From: Streptococcus mitis | GTDB lineage: Bacteria; Bacillota; Bacilli; Lactobacillales; Streptococcaceae | Reading direction: 5' to 3' | Length of the DNA stretch: 64,000 nucleotides | Assembly: GCF_002860865.1 (NCBI RefSeq) | Contig: NZ_PKIE01000001.1 | Span: forward strand, 248,001-312,000 | Shown here: positions 31,447-40,328 of the stretch, piece by piece | Numbering within the stretch: position 1 is the first letter of the stretch | How the letters are laid out: every line of letters starts with the position of its first letter | Notes under the pieces: model-generated | What the model was told of the DNA's origin: nothing | Databases searched by the model: none | What the model saw: only the letters and a program-made list of their open reading frames with translations | Made by a program: the position numbers and the translations under genes

Positions 31447-31632
31447 ATGAAACCGACATCAGAAATTGAAGAATTAATAGCAAATGAAACGAAAAGAAGG
31501 CTAGAAGAAATGGAATCACCAAACTATGTGTTTGCCCAGCCATTTCTAAAAAGTGATTTTACTATAGTCATCGTCTTAGTTCTAATTAACCTTATTCTGA
31601 TTATCCTAGCCATGACAGGAGGTATTCAATAA
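31447..31632 (+). CDS. Small single-pass membrane protein
   Basis: 61 residues: a charged helical N-terminus (about 1-35, EIEELIANETKRRLEEME) and one C-terminal membrane helix (about 37-58). It begins 1 nt after the kinase fusion gene and ends 1 nt before the permease, so it is surely co-transcribed and could be a permease accessory subunit. The permease Shine-Dalgarno AGGAGGT (31617-31623) lies inside its 3' end. I do not recognise a family. Confidence 0.7.
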   Translation: MKPTSEIEELIANETKRRLEEMESPNYVFAQPFLKSDFTIVIVLVLINLILIILAMTGGIQ

Positions 31633-31633
31633 A

Positions 31634-33061
31634 ATGTCCAAGATGAATGACTTCATTCAACAGGAGACGATAACGGGTATTGTTCCCATGACCAACAAGG
31701 ATCGTCAGTATTCTTTCTGGGATCTCTTCCTATCGACAAGTGGTTTTGCCATCGCAACCTGGTGTTATACCCAAGGAGCCTATGTGGCTCAATATTTGAC
31801 CTTTAATCAAATGTTGATTAATATTTTTAGTTTTAACATTATCTGGGTCTTTATTGAATGTCTCCCAATCTTGTTTGCAGTTAAATATGGAATTGATTTA
31901 TGGATTTGGTTGAGAGCCGTTCTAGGTAAAAAAGGGGTGGCCGTTTTATCAACCGTGATTAGTCTGGCAAATTTTGGTTGGTACGCCGTTACCGCCAATC
32001 TTTTTGCCAGCTCCATGATTCATTTAGCAAATAATTTTGGGCTTGGTTTAGACAAGGGAGTATGGGCACCGATTCTAGGTACCCTCTGTGTTTTCCTTGG
32101 AACGCTGATTGCTCTTGGGGGCCCAGAGGTGATTAAAGGTACTAATCGCTTTCTGGTGGTTGCCTTGTTATTTGTTGGGCTAATTATCGTTGGAATCTGT
32201 TTTGTTGCGGTTCCGATTAGGGATATTATGAATGTCCAACCTGCCATCCAAGAAAATTTGACACCGATTGAACGTTTTATGATGTCAGGGGAAGGAAATG
32301 TGGCCGTAGCCTTTTCTTGGTCTACACAGGCATTGGTTTTACCACGTTTGGCAAAATCAGAACGCAGTGGCTATTGGGCTACAGCCTTGTCATATGGGGT
32401 TGTTGCGCCATTCTTTGCTGCGACAGGTGGAGTCATGGCTCTAGCCATGTTTGTCAAAACAGGTGTTTATGAAAGTGATCCAACAACCATGCTATCAACT
32501 CTAAGTACCCCAGCCTTTGCCCTTTTAAGTTTACTACTAGTAGCCTTTGCCAATATTGGAACCCAAGGTACAGGATCTTATGTGAACTGTATGATTGTAA
32601 AAAGCGGGATGCCCAAAGTAAGCTATAAACTAATGGTTTGGATTGCCATGGTTTACGTGAGCCTACTCACCATCTGGGGAGGAGTGGATGAATACTTCGG
32701 TTCCTTCATTTCGCTGGCTGCCTATATTCAAGGCCCCATTATTGGTATGATCGTTGTCGACTACTTTATCTTAAGAAAACGAAAACTCGATTTGCGTTCA
32801 GCCTATTTCGTTGAAGGACATGACGCCTATGAGTTTACAAATGGCTTTAATATGGTAGGATTATCTTGTGTAATCATTTCTTTGTTAGTTGCAGTACTAT
32901 TTGTTTACAACCCTATAACAAAGCACATCCAGAGTCCTATGTTCCTGCTCACAACTGGTAGTGGCTTCACTGCAATTTTTGGAGGTCTATTGTACTGGTT
33001 AGCTAGCTTAACTCGTTTAAAACGCTATATGCTCAAGGATAAAGATTCTGTTACGATTTAA
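31634..33061 (+). CDS. NCS1-family permease (cytosine/purine permease-like)
   Basis: 475 residues, 12 predicted membrane helices, of the nucleobase:cation symporter-1 family. Visible features: N-terminal DRQYSFWDLFLSTSGFAIATW, a Gly-rich segment near helix 3, GTQGTGSYVN in the middle, and SLAAYIQGPIIGM. NCS1 members carry nucleobases, hydantoins, thiamine or related cations. The operon with a choline kinase/cytidylyltransferase fusion suggests uptake of the amino alcohol (a LicB substitute), though cytosine for CTP salvage is the alternative. Substrate inference is moderate. Confidence 0.85.
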   Translation: MSKMNDFIQQETITGIVPMTNKDRQYSFWDLFLSTSGFAIATWCYTQGAYVAQYLTFNQMLINIFSFNIIWVFIECLPILFAVKYGIDLWIWLRAVLGKKGVAVLSTVISLANFGWYAVTANLFASSMIHLANNFGLGLDKGVWAPILGTLCVFLGTLIALGGPEVIKGTNRFLVVALLFVGLIIVGICFVAVPIRDIMNVQPAIQENLTPIERFMMSGEGNVAVAFSWSTQALVLPRLAKSERSGYWATALSYGVVAPFFAATGGVMALAMFVKTGVYESDPTTMLSTLSTPAFALLSLLLVAFANIGTQGTGSYVNCMIVKSGMPKVSYKLMVWIAMVYVSLLTIWGGVDEYFGSFISLAAYIQGPIIGMIVVDYFILRKRKLDLRSAYFVEGHDAYEFTNGFNMVGLSCVIISLLVAVLFVYNPITKHIQSPMFLLTTGSGFTAIFGGLLYWLASLTRLKRYMLKDKDSVTI

Positions 33062-33077
33062 GTTTAAGAGAGAACGT

Positions 33078-33155
33078 TGTGTACTACCCCAAAAAGTTGG
33101 AAAAATAATTATTGAAAGGATTTAGTTCTGTATTGCACAGGACTAAGTCCTTTTA
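33078..33155 (-). mobile_element. IS3-family terminal remnant
   Basis: The terminal repeat TGTACTACCCCAAAAAGTTGG is at 33080-33100. On the minus strand the last codons of an IS3-type OrfB (KGLSPVQYRTKSFQ and stop, 33153-33109) remain. A stem, AAGGATTTAGT / ACTAAGTCCTT, surrounds them. The rest is gone; it abuts the IS1167 end. Confidence 0.7.
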
Positions 33156-33162
33156 GTTTTAC

Positions 33163-34404
33163 AACTGTAGTGGGTAGAAGAAAAGCTAAGATCTAGAAAG
33201 GACACATTTCGTCCTTTCATTTTTGATGTTCATAGAGATAAAAATCCGTTTTTTGAAGTTTTCAAAGTTCCGAAAACCAAAGGCATTTCGCTTGATAAGT
33301 TTGATGAGATTATTGGTTGCTTCTAATTTGGCGTTAGAATAAGGTAGTTGAAGAGCGTTGACTATTTTCTCTTTGTCCTTAAGAAAGGTTTTAAAGATAG
33401 TCTGAAAAATAGGGTGAAGTTGCTTTAGATTGTCCTCGATAAGTCCGAAAAATTTGTCTGGCTCCTTGTTCTGAAAGTGGAAGAGTAAGAGCTGATAGAC
33501 ATTGGAGTGGTGTCTCAAGTATTCTGAATGGCTCAAAAGCTTATCTAGAATTTCTTTATTCGTCAAGTGCATACGAAAAGTAGGGTGATAAAATTGTTTA
33601 TGGCTTAGTTTACGACGATCCTGTTGGATGAGCTTCCAGTAGCGCTTGATGGCCTTGTATTTATGGGATTTTCTATCGAACTGATTCATGATTTGAACAC
33701 GCAAACGACTCATAGTACGGCTGAGATGTTGGAGTAAAACAGTCCAGTGGACTGTTTTAGCCTGAGTCTAGAAATTCTAAAGCGAAGCAGCTGTTTAGCC
33801 AAGTTATAGTAGGGACTAAACATATCCATAGTAATGATTTTCACCTGACAACGAACAGCTCTATCGTAGCGCAGAAAGTGATTTCGGATGATAGCCTGTG
33901 TTCTGCATTCAAGGACAGTGATGATATTGAGGTTATCAGAATCTTGCGCAATAAAGCTCATTTTTCCCTTAGTGAAGGCATACTCATCCCAAGACATAAT
34001 CTCGGGAAGTTGAGAAAAATCATGTTTAAAATGGAAGTCACTGAGCTTTCGAATGACAGTTGAAGTTGAAATGGAAAGCTGGCGTGAAATATCGGTCATA
34101 GAAGTCTTTTCAATCAACTTTTGAGTAATCTTTTAGCTTTCGCACTCAGGGCAAGATGGGGCATTGTAATTCAGTTTAGCGATGATTTCCTTATGTGTAT
34201 CCATATTGATGATATCTACAATTTTGATATTTGAGTCTTTGATATCGAGTAGTTTTGTGATAAAATATAATTGTTCCATATGAATCTTTCTAATGAGTTG
34301 TTTTGTCGCTTTTCATTATAGGTCATATGGGACTTTTTTTTCTATAACAAAATAGGCTCCATAATATCTATAGGGGATTTACCCACTACGAATATTATAG
34401 AGAC
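33163..34404 (-). mobile_element. IS1167-type (ISL3 family) element, copy 2
   Basis: The transposase-5' end is at 34404, with the end hairpin GGCTCCATAATATCTATA (34355-34372) and AATATTATAGAGACC (34390-34404). The other end is near 33163 (ACTGTAGTGGGT). About 1.24 kb. It inserted in the last codons of the tacF-like gene. Confidence 0.8.
33186..34279 (-). pseudogene. Broken ISL3-family transposase (copy 2)
   Basis: The expected ATG is at 34279. Frames 33710-34117 (STSTVIRKLSDFHFKHD, MSWDEYAFTKGKMSF) and 33186-33713 (C-terminal DDE part ending CVLSRS) are separated by a breakpoint near 33735-33785, where KIVLDRFHIVQ is lost. The zinc-finger N-terminus is truncated. Inactive. Confidence 0.85.
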
Positions 34405-35877
34405 CTTTTTATATTAGTAAGTACAAGATTGAGTGCATAGTGGAATGTTTTATCTTTTGTGTTAAAAAGTATCAAGAGATAGTAGATTCCACAAGTTGCA
34501 ATAGTCGAGAGAACCATGAGGATCATATTGAGGTTGACTGTATAAGAGTTGATTTGGAAAAGGAATTTAAATGTGAAATAGATGGGAATGAATCCGAGCG
34601 ATACAATAGTATAGCGTGTTAAAGTAGTAAAGATTTCTTTTAAGTCAAGTAGATGATGTTTCTTGATAAAGTAAATTTCTAGTAGAACAACTACGGTTTC
34701 TGCAATAATAGTAGTAGCAATGTAATACTCTGGTGCAAAAATATTATTGAAATACAAGAGACTGTTGAGTAGGATATTGGCACCGCCACCAATAAAGTAA
34801 AAGGCTGTTAAACGATTTTTGTGGTCGTTGATGAAGATAATTTGTTTACCAAGGATTAACTCAATGGCCCAAATGATAGTCCGAAAAGCGAAGACACTAG
34901 TTCACAATACCAGCTTCAAGGTATTTTTCAGAAGAGTAGATGACTGCAGCATAGTTTCCTAATACCATAATCCCAATACTGGTTGGAATGATAAGGAAAT
35001 AAAAGAGGGCGGCTCCTTGGTTTAGAAGATTTTTATAAGATTCGTAGTCTTTCTTACCGAGATAGTAGCCGAGACGTGGAATACTAACGTTGATAGCTCC
35101 GCTCAGGACACTGGCAATCAACATAACGATGCTAGAAGCAATGGTGTAATAAGAAATGTAGTTTTCATCAGGTCCTTTGGTAATAAACATTCTATCAAGT
35201 AAGGTGTAGAGCATATTGGCATTAGCTAGAAGCAACATGGTCAAGAGTGGTTTAGATGCTTTGACTAATTCGACAAGACCAATCTTAACAAAGGAAACTT
35301 CTCTCTTGATCCAGAGAAAACTGAGTAGATAGTTGAGAATTGTCGTTGCACTCATGATGATTGCATAAGGTACGATATCATTTGGAGTTTTTACAAAGGT
35401 GAAGATAGCGACCAACATGGCAATACGAATAACCAATGTTTTATATAAGATGAATGCATAATTTTCATAAGCTTCATTCATCCACTCGATATAAAGGAAT
35501 TGGAAGAGAGCCTGGACACCAAGTATATAGTAGAGTTCTTTCAAATTTTCAATACTATTATCCAGATAAATAACTAGGAAATAGATACTTGTTGTTAGAA
35601 CAGATGTGATAATGGAGATATAGAATAACTTAGAGAAAACATAGTTGATTTTATTTTTATCATCCTTGACCTTACTGATAGCACGAATCCCGTAGTTGTA
35701 TATTCCAAAGGCTGCTAGTGGAATGACAAAGCTAGCCCAGGTATTTGCGGTATTGAAATAGCCGTAATTGGATTTGCTGAGAATCCGAGTCAGATAAGGA
35801 TTGGTTATCAGCGGAAAAACGATATTGAGAATATTGACTAGTAAGCTAGCCAGTGCATTAACTTTTATATTTTTCAT
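34395..35877 (-). pseudogene. Second tacF-like flippase, frameshifted
   Basis: Starts at ATG 35877 (MKNIKVNALAS) and is co-linear with TacF throughout (NPYLTRILSKSNYGYFNTANT, GAINVSVPRLGYYLGKKD). At about 34897, in the segment LEAGIV before TSVFAFRT, the frame shifts by one nucleotide. The remainder (FAFRTIIWAIELILGKQIIF to NIKRSL) continues in the other frame down to 34395. The last codons and the stop come from the IS1167 end. An extended -10 (TGATATAAT, 35923-35915) lies upstream. It was probably once a full PST-family flippase for a variant precursor. Confidence 0.88.
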
Positions 35878-35941
35878 TGTACTTTCTTTCTTGTATTGTA
35901 AAATGGTCTCTAGTATTATATCACATTCTCGCTCCATTCTT

Positions 35942-35970
35942 TTGATAAAATCTTAAAAATCTAGTATAAT
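35942..35970 (+). promoter_or_regulatory. Promoter of mecA
   Basis: TTGATA (35942-35947), 17 bp, TATAAT (35965-35970). It excludes the ATG at 35987 as a comfortable start and favours 36002. Confidence 0.75.
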
Positions 35971-36001
35971 AGATAGAACTGAAAGTATGAGGTTACTAGC
36001 A

Positions 36002-36739
36002 ATGAAAATGAAACAAATTAGTGATACAACTTTGAAAATCACGATGTCTTTAGAGGATTTGATGGATCGAGGAATGGAGATTGCTGACTTTCTCGTTCCT
36101 CAAGAAAAAACAGAAGAGTTCTTTTATGCTATCTTGGATGAGTTAGAGATGCCTGATAGCTTTCTAGATACAGGTATGTTGAGCTTCCGTGTGACTCCAA
36201 AACCTGATAAGGTTGATGTTTTTGTAACCAAATCAAAGATTGACCAAAATCTAGATTTTGAAGACTTATCGGATTTGCCAGACATGGAAGAATTGGCTCA
36301 AATGTCGCCAGATGAATTTATCAAAACCTTGGAAAAAAGCATCGCGGATAAAACTAAGGATGATATCGAAGCCATTCAATCTCTAGAGCAAGTCGAAGCC
36401 AAGGAAGAAGAGCAGGAACAGGTTGAACAAGAAGCTGAAAGCAAGAAAGAGCCCTACATTTACTACATCCTTTCTTTTGAAAAATTAGCTGACTTGGTTG
36501 CTTTTGCACAGACAGTGACTTTTGAGATGGAAACTTCTGAACTCTACAAGATGAATGAGCGCTATTATTTGACCATTTTAGTGGATATTGAAAATCATCC
36601 AAGTCCATATCCAGCTTGGCTGTTGGCTCGTATGCGTGAGTTTGCAGACGATAGTGACATCAGTCGTTCAGTCTTGCAAGAGTATGGCCAAGTATTGATG
36701 AATCACGATGCAGTGCTCAATTTGCAAAAAATTGGATAA
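36002..36739 (+). CDS. mecA: Adaptor protein MecA
   Basis: 245 residues. Adaptor for ClpC/ClpP proteolysis; in streptococci it targets competence regulators such as ComX. The N-terminal substrate-binding domain (about 1-80) starts MKMKQISDTTLKI. An acidic, Glu-rich linker (about 110-150, with the EAKEEEQEQ pattern) is followed by the C-terminal ClpC-binding domain (PYIYYILSFEKLADLV onward). I chose ATG 36002 because AGG lies 9 nt upstream and the sequence matches pneumococcal MecA. It precedes hom-thrB as in pneumococcus. Confidence 0.93.
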   Translation: MKMKQISDTTLKITMSLEDLMDRGMEIADFLVPQEKTEEFFYAILDELEMPDSFLDTGMLSFRVTPKPDKVDVFVTKSKIDQNLDFEDLSDLPDMEELAQMSPDEFIKTLEKSIADKTKDDIEAIQSLEQVEAKEEEQEQVEQEAESKKEPYIYYILSFEKLADLVAFAQTVTFEMETSELYKMNERYYLTILVDIENHPSPYPAWLLARMREFADDSDISRSVLQEYGQVLMNHDAVLNLQKIG

Positions 36740-36775
36740 TCCTTTCTGGAAAGTTATTTCTAGATTTTAAGAAGA

Positions 36776-36804
36776 GCGAATCGTCTGATTCGTTTTTTCT
36801 TTTT
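36776..36804 (+). terminator. Rho-independent terminator of mecA
   Basis: CGAATC-GTCT-GATTCG stem followed by TTTTTTCTTTTT. Confidence 0.85.
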
Positions 36805-36849
36805 ATACTGAAATAGTGATTTACTATAATAGGAATTTTCACAAAATTC

Positions 36850-36858
36850 TGTTATAAT
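36850..36858 (+). promoter_or_regulatory. Extended -10 promoter of hom-thrB
   Basis: TGTTATAAT at 36850-36858. It overlaps the ATG at 36857, which therefore is not the hom start. Confidence 0.65.
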
Positions 36859-36889
36859 GGCTATATTAGAAAATTTCGAGGAGACAAAC

Positions 36890-38176
36890 ATGACAGTTAA
36901 AATTGCTTTACTAGGATTTGGTACCGTTGCAAGTGGTGTGCCTTTCCTCCTAAAGGAAAATGGAGAAAAAATCAATCAATCAGCACATTCAGAGATCGAA
37001 GTTGCTAAGGTATTGGTCAAGGATGAAGATGAAAAGAATCGCTTGCTTGCAGCAGGGAATGACTTTAACTTTGTAACCAATGTGGATGATATTTTATCAG
37101 ACCAAGACATTACGATAGTAGTGGAATTGATGGGACGTATCGAACCTGCTAAAACCTTTATCACTCGTGCCTTGGAAGCTGGAAAACACGTTGTTACTGC
37201 TAACAAGGACCTTTTGGCTGTCCATGGTGCAGAATTGTTAGAAATCGCTAAAGCTAATAAGGTAGCACTTTACTACGAAGCAGCAGTTGCTGGTGGGATT
37301 CCAATTCTTCGTACTTTGGCAAATTCCTTGGCTTCTGATAAAATCACGCGCGTGCTTGGAGTAGTCAACGGAACTTCTAACTTCATGATGACCAAGATGG
37401 TGGAAGAAGGATGGTCTTACGACGATGCTCTTGCGGAAGCGCAACGTCTAGGATTTGCAGAAAGCGACCCGACAAATGACGTGGATGGGATTGATGCAGC
37501 CTACAAGATGGTTATTTTGAGCCAATTTGCCTTTGGCATGAAGGTTGCCTTTGATGATGTAGCCCACAAGGGAATCCGTAACATCACACCAGAAGACGTA
37601 GCTGTAGCTCAAGAGCTTGGTTATGTAGTGAAATTGGTTGGTTCTATCGAGGAAACTCCTTCAGGTATTGCTGCGGAAGTGACTCCAACCTTCCTTCCTA
37701 AAGCACACCCACTTGCTAGTGTGAATGGGGTAATGAATGCTGTCTTTGTAGAATCTATTGGTATCGGTGAGTCTATGTACTATGGACCAGGTGCTGGTCA
37801 AAAACCAACAGCAACAAGTGTTGTAGCAGATATTGTCCGTATCGTTCGTCGCTTAAATGACGGTACCATCGGTAAAGACTTCAATGAATACAGTCGTGAC
37901 TTGGTCTTGGCAAATCCAGAAGATGTCAAAGCAAATTACTATTTCTCAATCTTGGCTCCAGACTCAAAAGGTCAGGTCTTGAAATTGGCTGAAATCTTTA
38001 ATGCCCAAGATATTTCCTTCAAGCAAATCCTCCAAGATGGCAAAGAAGGTGACAAGGCGCGTGTTGTGATCATCACACACAAGATTAATAAAGCCCAGCT
38101 TGAGAATGTTTCAGCTGAATTGAAGAAGGTTTCAGAATTCGACCTCTTGAATACCTTCAAGGTGCTAGGAGAATAA
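36890..38176 (+). CDS. hom: Homoserine dehydrogenase
   Basis: 428 residues. NAD(P)H reduction of aspartate semialdehyde to homoserine. The nucleotide-binding motif [10 protein letters not shown] is near residues 6-15; [17 protein letters not shown] and the NGTSNFM substrate loop follow. The C-terminal ACT-like domain (about 345-428) suggests feedback control by threonine. The start is ATG 36890 behind GAGGAG. One base separates it from thrB. Confidence 0.95.
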   Translation: MTVKIALLGFGTVASGVPFLLKENGEKINQSAHSEIEVAKVLVKDEDEKNRLLAAGNDFNFVTNVDDILSDQDITIVVELMGRIEPAKTFITRALEAGKHVVTANKDLLAVHGAELLEIAKANKVALYYEAAVAGGIPILRTLANSLASDKITRVLGVVNGTSNFMMTKMVEEGWSYDDALAEAQRLGFAESDPTNDVDGIDAAYKMVILSQFAFGMKVAFDDVAHKGIRNITPEDVAVAQELGYVVKLVGSIEETPSGIAAEVTPTFLPKAHPLASVNGVMNAVFVESIGIGESMYYGPGAGQKPTATSVVADIVRIVRRLNDGTIGKDFNEYSRDLVLANPEDVKANYYFSILAPDSKGQVLKLAEIFNAQDISFKQILQDGKEGDKARVVIITHKINKAQLENVSAELKKVSEFDLLNTFKVLGE

Positions 38177-38177
38177 G

Positions 38178-39047
38178 ATGAAGATTATTGTACCTGCAAC
38201 CAGTGCCAATATCGGGCCAGGATTTGACTCGGTAGGTGTAGCTGTAACCAAGTATCTTCAAATTGAGGTCTGCGAAGAACGTGATGAGTGGTTGATTGAA
38301 CACCAGATTGGCAAATGGATTCCACATGATGAGCGTAATCTCTTACTAAAAATTGCCTTGCAAATTGTACCAGACTTGCAACCAAGACGTTTGAAAATGA
38401 CTAGTGATGTTCCCTTGGCGCGTGGTTTGGGTTCTTCCAGCTCGGTTATTGTTGCTGGGATTGAACTAGCCAACCAATTGGGCCAACTCAACTTGTCAGA
38501 CCATGAAAAATTGCAGTTAGCGACTAAGATTGAAGGACATCCTGACAATGTGGCTCCAGCCATTTATGGTAATCTCGTTATTGCAAGCTCAGTTGATGGA
38601 CAAGTTTCTGCTATCGTAGCAGACTTCCCAGAGTGTGATTTCCTAGCCTACATTCCAAACTATGAATTGCGTACTAGAGACAGCCGTGGTGTCTTGCCTA
38701 AGAAATTGTCTTACAAGGAAGCTGTTGCGGCTAGTTCTATCGCTAATGTGGCGGTTGCGGCCTTGTTGGGAGGAGATATGGTGACAGCTGGTCAAGCAAT
38801 CGAGGGGGACCTCTTCCACGAGCGCTATCGTCAGGACTTGGTGAGAGAATTTGCAACCATTAAGCAAGTAGCCAAAGAGAATGGTGCCTATGCAACCTAT
38901 CTCTCTGGTGCTGGGCCGACAGTTATGGTCTTGGCTTCTCATGAAAAGATGCCAACGATTAAGGCAGAATTGGAAAAGCAACCTTTCAAAGGAAAACTTC
39001 ATGACTTGAAAGTTGATACCCAAGGTGTCCGTGTCGAAGCAAAATAA
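38178..39047 (+). CDS. thrB: Homoserine kinase
   Basis: 289 residues, GHMP kinase family. Phosphorylates homoserine in threonine synthesis. Motifs: [14 protein letters not shown] (about 4-17), the ATP loop [13 protein letters not shown] (about 80-92), [12 protein letters not shown], and SGAGPTVM near the C-terminus. Translationally coupled to hom. Confidence 0.95.
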   Translation: MKIIVPATSANIGPGFDSVGVAVTKYLQIEVCEERDEWLIEHQIGKWIPHDERNLLLKIALQIVPDLQPRRLKMTSDVPLARGLGSSSSVIVAGIELANQLGQLNLSDHEKLQLATKIEGHPDNVAPAIYGNLVIASSVDGQVSAIVADFPECDFLAYIPNYELRTRDSRGVLPKKLSYKEAVAASSIANVAVAALLGGDMVTAGQAIEGDLFHERYRQDLVREFATIKQVAKENGAYATYLSGAGPTVMVLASHEKMPTIKAELEKQPFKGKLHDLKVDTQGVRVEAK

Positions 39048-39056
39048 AGAATAGAA

Positions 39057-39103
39057 GATAGGATGGGGAAACTCTCGACCAGAGGGCTTCCTATCCTTTT
39101 TTT
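39057..39103 (+). terminator. Rho-independent terminator of hom-thrB
   Basis: Long imperfect stem (AGGATGGGGAAACTCT / AGAGGGCTTCCTATCC) with a seven-T run. Confidence 0.85.
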
Positions 39104-39114
39104 GAAAAGAAGTT

Positions 39115-39276
39115 TATACTCAATGAAAATCAAAGAGCAAACTAGGAAGCTAGCCGCAGGCTGCTCAAAACAGTGTTTAGAGGTTGTGGATAGAACTGAC
39201 GAAGTTAGCTCAAAATACTGTTTTGAGGTTGCAGATGTAAGCTGGCGTGGTTTGAAGAGATTTTCGAAGAGTATTA
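39115..39276 (+). repeat. BOX element (boxA-boxB-boxC)
   Basis: Starts TATACTCAATGAAAATCAAA and ends TTTGAAGAGATTTTCGAAGA plus GTATTA, the outer sequences of streptococcal BOX repeats. The internal GAACTGACGAAGTTAGCTC portion is boxB/boxA-like. An ORF across it (39063-39281) is not a gene. Located between thrB and msrAB. Confidence 0.85.
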
Positions 39277-39319
39277 GTTAAAAACTTGATATTCGAAGAG
39301 TATTAGTTAAAAACTTGAT
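39263..39319 (+). repeat. 29-bp tandem duplication at the BOX edge
   Basis: 28 bp beginning TTCGAAGAGTATTAG occur at 39263-39290 and again at 39292-39319. The second copy ends just before the msrAB Shine-Dalgarno. Confidence 0.85.
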
Positions 39320-39334
39320 AAAGGAGAAATTAAG

Positions 39335-40273
39335 ATGGCAGAAATTTATCTAGCAGGCGGTTGTTTTTGGGGCCTAGAGGAATATTTTTCACGCATTTCT
39401 GGAGTGCTAACAACCAGTGTCGGCTACGCTAATGGTCAAGTCGAAACGACCAATTACCAGTTGCTCAAGGAAACAGACCATGCAGAAACGGTTCAAGTGA
39501 TTTACGATGAGAAAGCAGTGTCACTCAGAGAAATTTTGCTTTATTATTTCCGTGTTATTGATCCATTATCAGTCAATCAACAAGGGAATGACCGTGGTCG
39601 CCAATATCGAACTGGGATTTATTACCAAGATGAAGCAGACTTGCCAGCTATCTACACAGTGGTGCAGGAGCAGGAGCGCATGCTTGGTCGAAAGATTGCA
39701 GTGGAAGTGGAGAAACTTCGCCACTATATTTTAGCTGAAGATTACCACCAAGACTATCTTAAGAAGAATCCTTCAGGTTACTGTCATATCGATGTGACCG
39801 ATGCTGATAAGCCATTGATTGATGCCTCTAACTATGAAAAGCCTAGTCAAGAGGTGTTAAAGGGCAGTTTATCTGAAGAATCCTATCGTGTTACCCAAGA
39901 AGCTGCTACAGAGACTCCATTTACCAATGCCTATGACCAAACCTTTGAAGAGGGCATTTATGTAGACATCACGACGGGTGAGCCGCTATTTTTTGCCAAG
40001 GATAAGTTTGCTTCAGGTTGTGGTTGGCCAAGTTTTAGTCGTCCGATTTCTAAAGAGTTGATTCATTATTACAAGGACCTGAGTCATGGAATGGATCGAA
40101 TCGAAGTTCGTTCTCGGTCAGGCAATGCTCACTTGGGTCATGTTTTCACAGATGGACCTCGGGAGTTAGGCGGCCTTCGTTACTGTATCAATTCTGCCTC
40201 CTTACGCTTTGTGGCCAAGGATGAGATGGAAAAAGCAGGATATGGCTATTTATTGCCATATTTAAATAAATAA
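39335..40273 (+). CDS. msrAB: Fused methionine sulfoxide reductase MsrA-MsrB
   Basis: 312 residues. The N-terminal MsrA domain (about 1-155) has [11 protein letters not shown] with catalytic Cys10. The C-terminal MsrB domain (about 170-310) has [17 protein letters not shown], and the catalytic Cys in [11 protein letters not shown]. It repairs both S- and R-methionine sulfoxides. No signal peptide is present, so this is the cytoplasmic type. AAAGGAG lies 9 nt before the ATG, just after the tandem BOX-edge repeat. Confidence 0.95.
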   Translation: MAEIYLAGGCFWGLEEYFSRISGVLTTSVGYANGQVETTNYQLLKETDHAETVQVIYDEKAVSLREILLYYFRVIDPLSVNQQGNDRGRQYRTGIYYQDEADLPAIYTVVQEQERMLGRKIAVEVEKLRHYILAEDYHQDYLKKNPSGYCHIDVTDADKPLIDASNYEKPSQEVLKGSLSEESYRVTQEAATETPFTNAYDQTFEEGIYVDITTGEPLFFAKDKFASGCGWPSFSRPISKELIHYYKDLSHGMDRIEVRSRSGNAHLGHVFTDGPRELGGLRYCINSASLRFVAKDEMEKAGYGYLLPYLNK

Positions 40274-40280
40274 AATTGAG

Positions 40281-40306
40281 AGGGTGGGAGCTTCCCACTT
40301 TCTTCA
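40281..40306 (+). terminator. Weak terminator or attenuator
   Basis: GGTGGGA-GC-TTCCCAC stem followed by TTTCTTCATTTT. The run is imperfect, so read-through into the ABC genes is likely. Confidence 0.5.
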
Positions 40307-40328
40307 TTTTAGAAAATAGAAGGGATTT

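Noticed and set aside
39063..39281. 72-codon ORF between thrB and msrAB
   Set aside because: It is the translation of a terminator and a BOX repeat, not a gene.
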